Shown here in pieces: positions 5,983 through 13,892 of a DNA stretch of 17,998 bases (the first letter of the stretch is position 1; every line of letters starts with the position of its first letter). The notes beneath the pieces are model-generated. The model worked only from the letters and a program-made list of their open reading frames with translations, was not told the origin of the DNA and ran no database searches. The stretch spans positions 1-17,998 of the forward strand of contig CAJTZD010000067.1 in the NCBI GenBank assembly GCA_910584235.1, given 5' to 3'. A program made the position numbers and the translations under genes. This stretch comes from an uncultured Acetatifactor sp. (lineage in GTDB: Bacteria; Bacillota; Clostridia; Lachnospirales; Lachnospiraceae).

Positions 5983-8179
5983 CCTGCTGCCGGAGGCTTA
6001 TGCCGCCATCTGTGAGGCGGATTACCGGATTCTGGGTAAGGCTCCCTATGACGTTCAGGTACTTGGGGGCATCGCCATGCATCAGGGGTATCTGGCGGAG
6101 ATGAATACGGGCGAGGGAAAGACTCTGATGGCTACCATGCCTCTATATCTCAATGCTCTGACAGGAAAGAGTACCATCCTGGTAACAGCCAACGGATATC
6201 TGGCTGAAAGAGACGCGGAGGAGATGGGATCGGTGTATCGGTTTATGGGTCTTACCGTGGCACCGGAAGCCGGAGACAGAGAAAGAAAAAAAGAAAACGA
6301 AAAGCTTTCAAATGACGAAAAAAAGAAGTTTTATCTGGCGGACATCGTCTATACCACTCACAGCGCCCTGGCCTTTGACTATCTGTTCAATAATCTGGTG
6401 CCCAGCAAGGAAGATCGGTTTATGCGGGAATTTTATTATGTGATTATTGACGAGGCGGATTCAGTGTTGTTGGATGCTGCCAAGATGCCGCTTGTAGTCG
6501 CTGGAGCTCCCCGGGTACAGTCCAACCTGTATGCCATGACGGACTTCTTTGTCACTACGCTGGAGGAGGGCAGGGATTATGAGAGTAAGGATCAGGCGGT
6601 ATGGTTTACGGAGGGGGGAATCAAATACGCGGAATCTTTTTTTCGGATTGATAACTTTTACAGTAAGGAGCATTTCGAAATCAACCGTCATGTGACGCTG
6701 GCTCTGAGGGCCCATGTGCTCTTCGAGAAGGGAAAGGACTATATGATTTCCGAGGAGGGCGAGGTGGAACTGCTGGATGAGGGATCGGGCCGCATGATGA
6801 AAGGGATAAAGCTGCATGGAGGCCAGCATCAGGCACTGGAGGCCAAGGAGAAAGCAGAGGTCAGCCAGGAAACCAGGTCGATGGCTTCGATTACATATCA
6901 GAAGCTTTTCCTGATGTTCCCGAAGATGGCGGGGATGAGCGGCACCATGGCGGACGCATCGGACGAACTATTGGATCTGTACAAGAAGCGGGTTCTGGTG
7001 ATACCGCCTAATCGTCCCTTACAGAGAAAGGATTTAAAGGATTCTTATTTTATCAAGGCGGAGGATCAGTATGAGGCGGCCATTGATGAAACCATTGAGA
7101 TCCATAGAACCGGGCGGCCGGTGCTGATCGTGGCAACGACTATCGGGCAGACTGAATTGATCTCGAAGCTTCTGCTGGAGGAGGGGATTGCCCACTGTGT
7201 CTTGAATGCCAACAACTCTTTCTGGGAGGCGGAGATGATCCGGGAGGCGGGACAGCCAGGAGCCGTAACGGTAGCTACCTCCATGGCGGGCCGGGGGACG
7301 GATATCAGGCTGGGAGAAGGGGTAAGAGAACTGGGCGGCCTTGCAGTGATTGGGGTCGGCAGGATGGCCAACACCAGACAGGAACGTCAGGCCAGAGGCA
7401 GGGCAGGAAGGCAGGGCGATCCGGGCTCCAGTCGGTTTTTCGTATCCCTGGAGGACAAGGTAGTCGCAGAGAAAAAGCTGAAAAAGGTGGAGAAATATAT
7501 CGAGGGATCCAAGCTGATCAGGCCCAGAAAGTTAAAGAAACTGATTAACAGAATGCAGGCCCTGGGAGAAGAGCAGGCCGTATCCGGAAGAAAGAAAGCG
7601 GCGGCCTATGACGATGTCTTAAAATATCAGAGAGACTTGATGTACTCCGCCAGAAATCAGCTTTTGGACGGGGGTACCCTGCCTGTAGGAACCATCATGC
7701 AGATCGCCAGAGAAAACATTAGATGCTTTCTCAGGGAAAATAAAAAGCTGGAACTTCATCAGCTGAACCGTTATATCCTGGATAATCTTTCCTACCGGCT
7801 GGAGAAAGAGGGAGCATCCATTTCCCTGGAGGATCAGTCAGCAGTTGAATCATATCTTCTGAATCTGGTGATGAAAGGGCTGGAGGGGCAAAAGAAAAAA
7901 CTGGGCGGAAAGCGGGAGATGAATGAATTTGTGCGGATAGCGGCCTTGAGCACTATTGACGATACCTGGGTCGAGCAAGTAGATTATTTACAGCAACTGC
8001 AATTTGCCGTCAGCGGCCGGGCTTCCGCCCAGCGTAATCCGGTATTCGAGTACCAGAAAGAGGCGCTGAAGTCTTTCCGGGAGATGGAATGCACGGCAAA
8101 GAAAGAGATTATCCGAAATATCCTGCTGAGCGATGTGTTTACAGACGAAAAAGGGAAGCTAAATATTTTATTTCCATAA
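5825..8179 (+). CDS. secA2: Accessory Sec preprotein translocase ATPase SecA2
   Basis: SecA2 is the motor ATPase that drives the glycosylated SRRP through SecY2. The 784-residue product has the SecA layout. The N-terminal helix is LRRLKKLLNQV and SDEELAHLT. Walker A is TGEGKT (residues 95-100) in AEMNTGEGKT, followed by LVTANGYLAERDAEEMG. Walker B is DEAD (209-212) and the preprotein cross-linking region follows it. The second nucleotide-binding domain has MAGRGTDI (from residue 487) and GRAGRQGD (525-532). It ends SDVFTDEKGKLNILFP and lacks the flexible linker and Cys-rich zinc motif of housekeeping SecA, as expected for accessory SecA2 of about 790 residues. The start TTG 5825 is backed by GGTGAT at 5811 and by N-terminal similarity to SecA beginning before the later ATG. 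It overlaps asp3 by 158 nt in a different frame. gtfA follows 12 nt after its stop. Confidence 0.96.
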   Translation: MRMRQRGKLRRLKKLLNQVRSYGESMKGRSDEELAHLTLEFRERLGAGESLDDLLPEAYAAICEADYRILGKAPYDVQVLGGIAMHQGYLAEMNTGEGKTLMATMPLYLNALTGKSTILVTANGYLAERDAEEMGSVYRFMGLTVAPEAGDRERKKENEKLSNDEKKKFYLADIVYTTHSALAFDYLFNNLVPSKEDRFMREFYYVIIDEADSVLLDAAKMPLVVAGAPRVQSNLYAMTDFFVTTLEEGRDYESKDQAVWFTEGGIKYAESFFRIDNFYSKEHFEINRHVTLALRAHVLFEKGKDYMISEEGEVELLDEGSGRMMKGIKLHGGQHQALEAKEKAEVSQETRSMASITYQKLFLMFPKMAGMSGTMADASDELLDLYKKRVLVIPPNRPLQRKDLKDSYFIKAEDQYEAAIDETIEIHRTGRPVLIVATTIGQTELISKLLLEEGIAHCVLNANNSFWEAEMIREAGQPGAVTVATSMAGRGTDIRLGEGVRELGGLAVIGVGRMANTRQERQARGRAGRQGDPGSSRFFVSLEDKVVAEKKLKKVEKYIEGSKLIRPRKLKKLINRMQALGEEQAVSGRKKAAAYDDVLKYQRDLMYSARNQLLDGGTLPVGTIMQIARENIRCFLRENKKLELHQLNRYILDNLSYRLEKEGASISLEDQSAVESYLLNLVMKGLEGQKKKLGGKREMNEFVRIAALSTIDDTWVEQVDYLQQLQFAVSGRASAQRNPVFEYQKEALKSFREMECTAKKEIIRNILLSDVFTDEKGKLNILFP

Positions 8180-8191
8180 GGAGAGAGGGTT

Positions 8192-9691
8192 ATGATATAC
8201 AATTTCAATCTTGGAATCGGCTGGGCCAGCAGCGGCGTGGAGTTTGCCCAGGCTTACAGGGCCAATATCTTCCGCAGAATCGGACAGCCGGCAAAATTTG
8301 TCTTTACGGATATGTTCACCAAGGATAATATCCAGCATATGACGGAGAATATGGGTTTTCAGGACGAAGAGATTCTCTGGATTTATACTTTCTTTACGGA
8401 CTGCAGGATATCTCCCGTGACCTTTACACTCAAGCAGCTGGAAGAGACCATCAGGGACAGGCAGTTTACCTTTTCCAGACAGGGCACTACCGCGAAATAT
8501 GTTTTTCCGGGGAATAATAATTTTTATACGGTTTATATGGTGGATGCCAGCAGCGACAGGGTGCACCGGGTAGAGATGGTTTCCAATAACTGCCTGATTC
8601 GAAAGGATTATTATACCTATTGCAGGATCTATTCGGAGTATTACGCTCCTCTGGACAACAGTGCGCACTTGTATCAACGCAGGTTCTTCAATGAGGACGG
8701 TAGCGTGGCATATGAGGAAATCACGGATAATGATATAGTGATGTACCAATTTCCGGACAAGCTGATCTGCTCCAAGGAGGAACTGGTGGGATATATGGTA
8801 TCCCGACTGAATCTGACGGAGCAGGATATTGTTCTCATTGACAGAGCCACCGGTATCGCCCAGATTATTATGCAGAACGCGGGGGCGGCCAGGGTGGGCA
8901 TTATGATTCATGCGGATCATTTCAGCGAGGGCGGCACGGACGAAAACAATATTCTCTGGAACAATTATTACGAATATGCTTTTTCCCAATACAGGCATGT
9001 GGACTTCTATGTAACGGCTACGGACACCCAGAATCAGCTGCTGAGAGAACAGTTCCGGCAGTATGTGGGTGTGGAGCCAAATGTTGTAACGATACCCGTG
9101 GGAAGCCTGGACGAGTTGAGGCATCCAAAGAAAGCGAGAAAGAAGCATTCCCTGATTACGGCGTCCAGACTTGCTACGGAGAAACATGTGGATTGGCTGA
9201 TTGATGCAGTGGTGGAGGCCAGGAAGCGGATCCCGGATTTATCGCTGGATATTTACGGAAAGGGAGGCGAGGAGGCGAAGCTGAAAGAGCAGATTGCGCA
9301 AAAAAGCTGCGGAGAATATATTCGGCTTTGCGGCCAGCAGAAGCTGGATGACTTATATCAGAATTATGAGGCTTATCTTTCTGGATCTACCAGCGAGGGC
9401 TTCGGGCTTTCCCTGATGGAGGCCATCGGATCCGGTCTGCCCATCATTGGCTTTGACGTCCGGTATGGAAATCAAAATTTTATTGACGATGGTAAGAATG
9501 GCTATCTGATTCCGGTGAGGGATAAGATGGATAAAAAGGCTCGGGTGCAGGAACTGACAGAGCGGATTGTCAGATTGTTTACAGAAGCAGATATGAGGAG
9601 ATTTCATCAGCACGCTTACCAAAAAGCGAAGAAGTATCTTACAGGAGAGGTGGAGAAGAGATGGACAGAGACAATCAATCAGAGCAGGTAG
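8192..9691 (+). CDS. gtfA: Accessory Sec glycosyltransferase GtfA, first copy (GT4 family)
   Basis: GtfA is the catalytic subunit of the GtfA-GtfB O-linked HexNAc (usually GlcNAc) transferase that puts the first sugar on SRRP serines and threonines in the cytoplasm. The 499-residue product has the typical N-terminus MIYNFNLGIGWASSGVE. An add-on domain (DUF1975-like) inserted in the GT-B fold includes the lines around RRFFNEDGSVAYEEI. The C-terminal donor half contains the GT4 EX7E motif, E402 and E410 in SEGFGLSLMEAIGSG, followed by FIDDGKNGYLI. These residues are the expected donor-binding and catalytic pair, so the enzyme looks active. ATG 8192 has AAGGAGAG (8178-8185) 6 nt upstream, overlapping the secA2 stop. 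The last 31 nt overlap gtfB, in keeping with a co-translated stable complex. Confidence 0.93.
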   Translation: MIYNFNLGIGWASSGVEFAQAYRANIFRRIGQPAKFVFTDMFTKDNIQHMTENMGFQDEEILWIYTFFTDCRISPVTFTLKQLEETIRDRQFTFSRQGTTAKYVFPGNNNFYTVYMVDASSDRVHRVEMVSNNCLIRKDYYTYCRIYSEYYAPLDNSAHLYQRRFFNEDGSVAYEEITDNDIVMYQFPDKLICSKEELVGYMVSRLNLTEQDIVLIDRATGIAQIIMQNAGAARVGIMIHADHFSEGGTDENNILWNNYYEYAFSQYRHVDFYVTATDTQNQLLREQFRQYVGVEPNVVTIPVGSLDELRHPKKARKKHSLITASRLATEKHVDWLIDAVVEARKRIPDLSLDIYGKGGEEAKLKEQIAQKSCGEYIRLCGQQKLDDLYQNYEAYLSGSTSEGFGLSLMEAIGSGLPIIGFDVRYGNQNFIDDGKNGYLIPVRDKMDKKARVQELTERIVRLFTEADMRRFHQHAYQKAKKYLTGEVEKRWTETINQSR

Positions 9692-11031
9692 TGCTGCTCT
9701 TTGACTATTACGGACAGGGAAGTCAAGATCTGCATACTTCTTTTAAGCAGGCGGGATATAATTTCCCGGCCGTAGTCATCGAGGAGGACGGCTTTCTGCC
9801 GGAGGATGTGATCTCGGTATTTGGCTTCTTTTTGGGCGATTTCACAAAACAGGCGGGAAATCCGGGGAAGCCGCGTTATTTTAACCAAATCCCGGTACCG
9901 GAGTACTGGGAAATCAGCGGAAATAACAGCAACGGAAAGGTCAACGATTTAAGCCGGGAGCGGGGGAGGATCTTTTACGCTGATCCAACCCATAAAAGGC
10001 TGGTAAAAACAGTGGACTGGTTGGACGAGCGGGGGATTGTCAGATCTAGCGATCATTATAACCGTTACGGGGCGCTCTATGCCAGAACGATTTTTAACGC
10101 CAAAGGACAGAAAGTCAACAAATCCTGGTTTTCGGCATCCGGTCAGGAAATCATTGTGCAGAATTATGTTACAGGGGATATTGTGCTCAATGATGGAAAA
10201 GAAATCAGATTTTTCCGGACCAAGACGGATTTTATCATGTATTTCCTGAGACGGGCAGGTCTGGAAAAGTGCAGGATTTTCTTCAACTCCCTGTCTACGC
10301 CTTTCTTTGTGTCCAATATGCTTACGCCGGGGGAGGAAAAAAGAGATGTCCTGTTCTGGCAGGAGCCGGTGGGGAATGAGATTCCCGGGAATATGCAGAT
10401 GATCCTGCGGGGGGACGCTCCCAGGACAGCCCGGATCATGGTTCAGATGGAGCGATCTTATACAAGGCTGATGGAGTTGGGCGCTTCGGAGGAAGTGCTT
10501 CAGAAGCTGGGCTTCATTTATCCTTTCCGAAGAAAGAACAGGCGCAGAAAGGAAGCGCTGATCTGTACCAATTCTGACCGGATCGAGCATTGTCAGGAGA
10601 TCGTGAAAGCTATTCCGCAGATGCATTTCCATATTGCAGCGCTGACGGAAATGTCTTCAAAACTAATGAGTATTGAGTCGTTTCATAATGTCAGCTTATA
10701 TCCAGGAGCAAACTCCACAGTGATAAAAGAACTTTTTGCGTCCTGCGATTACTATCTGGATATCAATTATGAGGGGGAGATTGTTTCTGCAGTGCGCAGG
10801 GCGTTCTTAAATAATCAATTGATATTTGCTTTTCAGGAGACGATTCATAATCGGGATTATATCAGCGACAGGCAGATTTACCCAGCCGGAGAGGCGGACA
10901 GGATGATCCGGGATATCAGAGAGACCATCGAAAAAGTACCGGTTCTGGCAGAACGTCTGCAGAAGCAGAGGGCAGCGGCGCTGGTGGAGTTTTCGGAGGA
11001 CTACCGGAAGCTTTTGGAGGAAGAATACTGA
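9661..11031 (+). CDS. gtfB: Accessory Sec glycosylation chaperone GtfB, first copy
   Basis: GtfB is the non-catalytic GT-B-fold partner of GtfA; it binds the SRRP acceptor and stimulates transfer. The 456-residue product has the family start, here VVLLFDYYGQGSQDLHTSF followed by VVIEEDGFLPEDVIS. A central add-on region contains FNAKGQKVNKSWF. The C-terminal half (LDINYEGEIVSAVRRAF, then LIFAFQETIHNRDYI) occupies the GT donor-domain position but lacks the EX7E motif, consistent with a non-catalytic role. ATG 9661 has GGAG at 9652-9655 and lies 31 nt inside gtfA. A second GtfB-type gene follows 5 nt after its stop. Which GtfA it pairs with is inferred from adjacency. Confidence 0.92.
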   Translation: MDRDNQSEQVVLLFDYYGQGSQDLHTSFKQAGYNFPAVVIEEDGFLPEDVISVFGFFLGDFTKQAGNPGKPRYFNQIPVPEYWEISGNNSNGKVNDLSRERGRIFYADPTHKRLVKTVDWLDERGIVRSSDHYNRYGALYARTIFNAKGQKVNKSWFSASGQEIIVQNYVTGDIVLNDGKEIRFFRTKTDFIMYFLRRAGLEKCRIFFNSLSTPFFVSNMLTPGEEKRDVLFWQEPVGNEIPGNMQMILRGDAPRTARIMVQMERSYTRLMELGASEEVLQKLGFIYPFRRKNRRRKEALICTNSDRIEHCQEIVKAIPQMHFHIAALTEMSSKLMSIESFHNVSLYPGANSTVIKELFASCDYYLDINYEGEIVSAVRRAFLNNQLIFAFQETIHNRDYISDRQIYPAGEADRMIRDIRETIEKVPVLAERLQKQRAAALVEFSEDYRKLLEEEY

Positions 11032-11036
11032 CAAGT

Positions 11037-12290
11037 ATGGGGAAAATAATACTATTTACAAGGCGATATAGTGAGGAGGGACGTAAATTCCAGGAAGCTT
11101 TGGAGAAAGCCGGGGTCGAATGCCGGAATGTGGTGTTGGAAGATGACGGATTTTTACCGGAAAGAGTAATATCGCCGTATGAATATTATATTTTGCAACA
11201 GAACCGTGAGAAACATGCGGAGAGGAAAGTACATTATAATTTTTTAGAATTGCCGGAATTTTGGGAGATTCGTCCCAAGGGTGATATCTGGGATATGGGA
11301 AGAAAACGGGGATCTGTGGTATGTACGGAGCCAGTGGCTAAAGGAATCGTGCAGCGGGTAGAATGGCAGACGAAAGACGGCTGGGTCTATCGAATTGATT
11401 GCTACAATAAGTATGGCTTGATGTATGCCAGTGAATTTGTGGGAAAAGACAGGGAAGTGGAGTCAAAGGTCTACTATTCGGATAATCGGCAGGAGGTGAT
11501 CGTAGAACAGCCCCAAAACGATGTGATTACATTGCTGCAGGAGGGGAAGATAAGGGCTTTCTTCCTTTCTTATCAAGCCTTTTTGGAATTCTTTTTGGAA
11601 GAGGCGGGCTGTAGTGGAGACCGTGTTTTATGGATAGAGGAAGAAGAGGATCTTTCCCTTTTGAATCGGATAACCGGAGGTAACAGGTTTTGGAAATGTC
11701 TGGTTTTTCGGAAGAAAGAATGGTTGGATCGCTACCCGGCAGGGGGAGGAGAGAACGGATATGTATATTATGAGATACCTGTAGAGTATCCGGCCAACTG
11801 TGAGAGCGGAGAAGCATTGATCCTGACAGCCTCAGACAAAATCCCGGGAATAGAAGACCTGATTCGGGAATTGCCCGAAATCCGTTTTCATATTGCCGCA
11901 AATACTCAGGTTTCAGATAAGCTATTCAACCTGCAGAGGTACACGAATGTAAAAGTATATCCCCAGATTGGAAAGGACGATTTGGAAAACCTATGGCGGA
12001 AATGCAGTTTTTATCTTGATATCAATTTTCATTGGGAAATACATGATGCGATTAATCAGGCAAGCTGGAGGAACCTGTTGATTCTGGGGTTTGAGGATAC
12101 TCTGCACCGAAAGGATCTGGTGGCGAAAGAATGTGTTCTTCCAGGACAGGATTATGAGGGAATGATAAAACTGGTGAAAGAATTGTCATGTCACTCGGAG
12201 GAAATGCTAAGCCTGTTAGAAAAGCAACAGGCGAGAAGATACTCTGCCTGGGAGAGGCTGGAAAGAGTTTTGGATTCAGAGGAGAACTAA
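11037..12290 (+). CDS. GtfB-type glycosylation chaperone, second copy
   Basis: This is a second, diverged GtfB-like protein of 417 residues. It shares the diagnostic pattern of the first copy: VVLEDDGFLPERVISPYEYY near the N-terminus, the central YNKYGLMYASEF and the C-terminal LDINFHWEIHDAINQA and LLILGFEDTLHRKDLV. No EX7E motif is visible, so it is probably non-catalytic. It is about 40 residues shorter than the first copy. Its best ribosome site (GGAGG at 11016-11020) is about 16 nt from ATG 11037, so coupling to the preceding stop 5 nt away is likely. It sits next to the second GtfA gene in the reverse order (B then A). By eye the coding sequence is more AT-rich than the first pair. Confidence 0.88.
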   Translation: MGKIILFTRRYSEEGRKFQEALEKAGVECRNVVLEDDGFLPERVISPYEYYILQQNREKHAERKVHYNFLELPEFWEIRPKGDIWDMGRKRGSVVCTEPVAKGIVQRVEWQTKDGWVYRIDCYNKYGLMYASEFVGKDREVESKVYYSDNRQEVIVEQPQNDVITLLQEGKIRAFFLSYQAFLEFFLEEAGCSGDRVLWIEEEEDLSLLNRITGGNRFWKCLVFRKKEWLDRYPAGGGENGYVYYEIPVEYPANCESGEALILTASDKIPGIEDLIRELPEIRFHIAANTQVSDKLFNLQRYTNVKVYPQIGKDDLENLWRKCSFYLDINFHWEIHDAINQASWRNLLILGFEDTLHRKDLVAKECVLPGQDYEGMIKLVKELSCHSEEMLSLLEKQQARRYSAWERLERVLDSEEN

Positions 12291-12293
12291 AAG

Positions 12294-13817
12294 ATGGCAA
12301 TTTATGTATTCAATTTATTGGTTGGATATTTCCCATGCGGAGTGGACAATGCTCAGGGCTATCGGGCGCAGATACTGGATCATATTGGAGATCCGGTCAG
12401 ATATATTTTTACGGAAATTCCCTCGGTAGAAGACATGGAGTATTATGAAAGGTTAGGCATTCCTGAGAAAGAGATGCTTAGCGCTCATCAGTTTTTTACG
12501 GATAACTGTTCTATGGAAGCGACTGTGGAAATAAATACTAAATTGTGTGAATTAAAAGAAAGTATGCAATATACGGAGATCAAGGAAACAAGCGATGGAA
12601 AGGAATTACAGAAAAATGGGGAAAGAGTTGCTTTTATCTCATTGGACAAGCACAAGAAATGTATCCGTTATATCAAATATTATAAACAGGCAAAACTGAT
12701 TCGGGGTGAGTTTTATACAGATGAGTTGTTGTATGGGGATTATTACATGATCGCTGCAACCAACGGATGTGAGTATGCGAAATTAGTAAGGCGTACATAT
12801 TTTAATAGAGACGGCACTGTCTGCTTTGATATGATTTACGATAACGGAAAAGAACGATATCTGCTACCTGACGGAAGATGCTGTACGAAGTCAGAATTTA
12901 TGGCAGAATTTATCAAGCGGCTGAAGCTGACGGAAAAAGATACTGTTATCATAGATCGATTTTCACAATGGGAGTATGTGCAACCGCTTTTTCAGTTTGG
13001 CAATAAGGCGCGCTTTATCGCTGTTTTTCACACAGGACACTACTTTGAGGAAAACGAAGGACCGGCACATCTGCTGTATTTGAATGAAGAGTACTATTAT
13101 CCGTTTAGAAATGCAAAATTTATTGATACTATCGTGGTATCTACGGAGGAACAGAAAAAAGAACTTCAGGAAAAACTGACAGAATATGGGCAGCGGGTTC
13201 CCGAGATTGCCGTAATACCAGCGGGAGGAATTCAAGGTCTGCGTTATCCGGAAACGGTACGAAAGCCCTATTCCTTGATTGCAGTATCGCGCCTGGCTCG
13301 TTCCAGAAGAATTCAAGAGATCATCCGAAGCGTTGTTTTGGCTCATGAGAGGAATCCGGAGATTTCTCTTGATATTTATGGAAGCGGAGAATATGAACAG
13401 GAATTATGTAAGATCGTGGAAGAAAACAGCGCGCAACGGTATATTCGCTTTGCCGGATATCAGAATGTGACGGAGATTTATAAAAATTATGAGGTATTAC
13501 TTACAGCATCGTTTCATGAGACCTTTGGCCTTGCTATGCTGGAGGCAATCAGTTCGGGATTGGCGATGATAGGATGGGACGCGAAGTATGGGAACCATCT
13601 GTTTATTCACCCTGGAAAGAACGGTTATCTAATTGCTCTTGACCTGAAGAGTGTAGAGGGTGAAGACCAGCGGGTTAAAGACATGGCGGAAAAAATCGTG
13701 GAAATTTTTCGGGATAGGAAACGGCTGGACGAGTTTTCCCAACACTCTTACAGGCTTGCCGGGAAGTTTTTGTTCCGTGAGGTGGAAGAAAAGTGGAAGG
13801 AACTGCTTCTTAGTTAG
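12294..13817 (+). CDS. GtfA-type accessory Sec glycosyltransferase, second copy (GT4 family)
   Basis: A 507-residue GtfA paralogue with the expected start (YVFNLLVGYFPCGVDNAQGYR), the add-on domain around RRTYFNRDGTVCFDMI, and the donor domain with EX7E at E409 and E417 (HETFGLAMLEAISSG), then FIHPGKNGYLIAL. The motif is intact, so it is likely active. N-terminal similarity to the first GtfA is clear but low. The two therefore may differ in donor sugar, acceptor sequence or target protein; this is inference. ATG 12294 follows GGAG 12281-12284 with a 9-nt spacer and is 3 nt after the second gtfB stop. Sampled 60-base lines in this gene have 33-45% GC against 55-63% in the first gtfA. Confidence 0.9.
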   Translation: MAIYVFNLLVGYFPCGVDNAQGYRAQILDHIGDPVRYIFTEIPSVEDMEYYERLGIPEKEMLSAHQFFTDNCSMEATVEINTKLCELKESMQYTEIKETSDGKELQKNGERVAFISLDKHKKCIRYIKYYKQAKLIRGEFYTDELLYGDYYMIAATNGCEYAKLVRRTYFNRDGTVCFDMIYDNGKERYLLPDGRCCTKSEFMAEFIKRLKLTEKDTVIIDRFSQWEYVQPLFQFGNKARFIAVFHTGHYFEENEGPAHLLYLNEEYYYPFRNAKFIDTIVVSTEEQKKELQEKLTEYGQRVPEIAVIPAGGIQGLRYPETVRKPYSLIAVSRLARSRRIQEIIRSVVLAHERNPEISLDIYGSGEYEQELCKIVEENSAQRYIRFAGYQNVTEIYKNYEVLLTASFHETFGLAMLEAISSGLAMIGWDAKYGNHLFIHPGKNGYLIALDLKSVEGEDQRVKDMAEKIVEIFRDRKRLDEFSQHSYRLAGKFLFREVEEKWKELLLS

Positions 13818-13892
13818 CCAGAGAGGAGCGGATTTAGAGCAATTTGGGAGGAAGACAGTTGCAGCCGGGATTCCGGGGAAAAGGGGGAGATA

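Noticed and set aside
5900..8179. Shorter secA2 starting at ATG 5900
   Set aside because: It has a fair ribosome site but would remove the N-terminal segment that matches the SecA N-terminal helix.
8168..9187. 339-residue minus-strand frame
   Set aside because: Lies entirely antisense to gtfA, apart from the spacer and secA2 end; low-complexity His/Ile-rich translation with no recognisable domain.
9949..10632. 227-residue minus-strand frame
   Set aside because: Antisense shadow of the first gtfB, with no recognisable domain.
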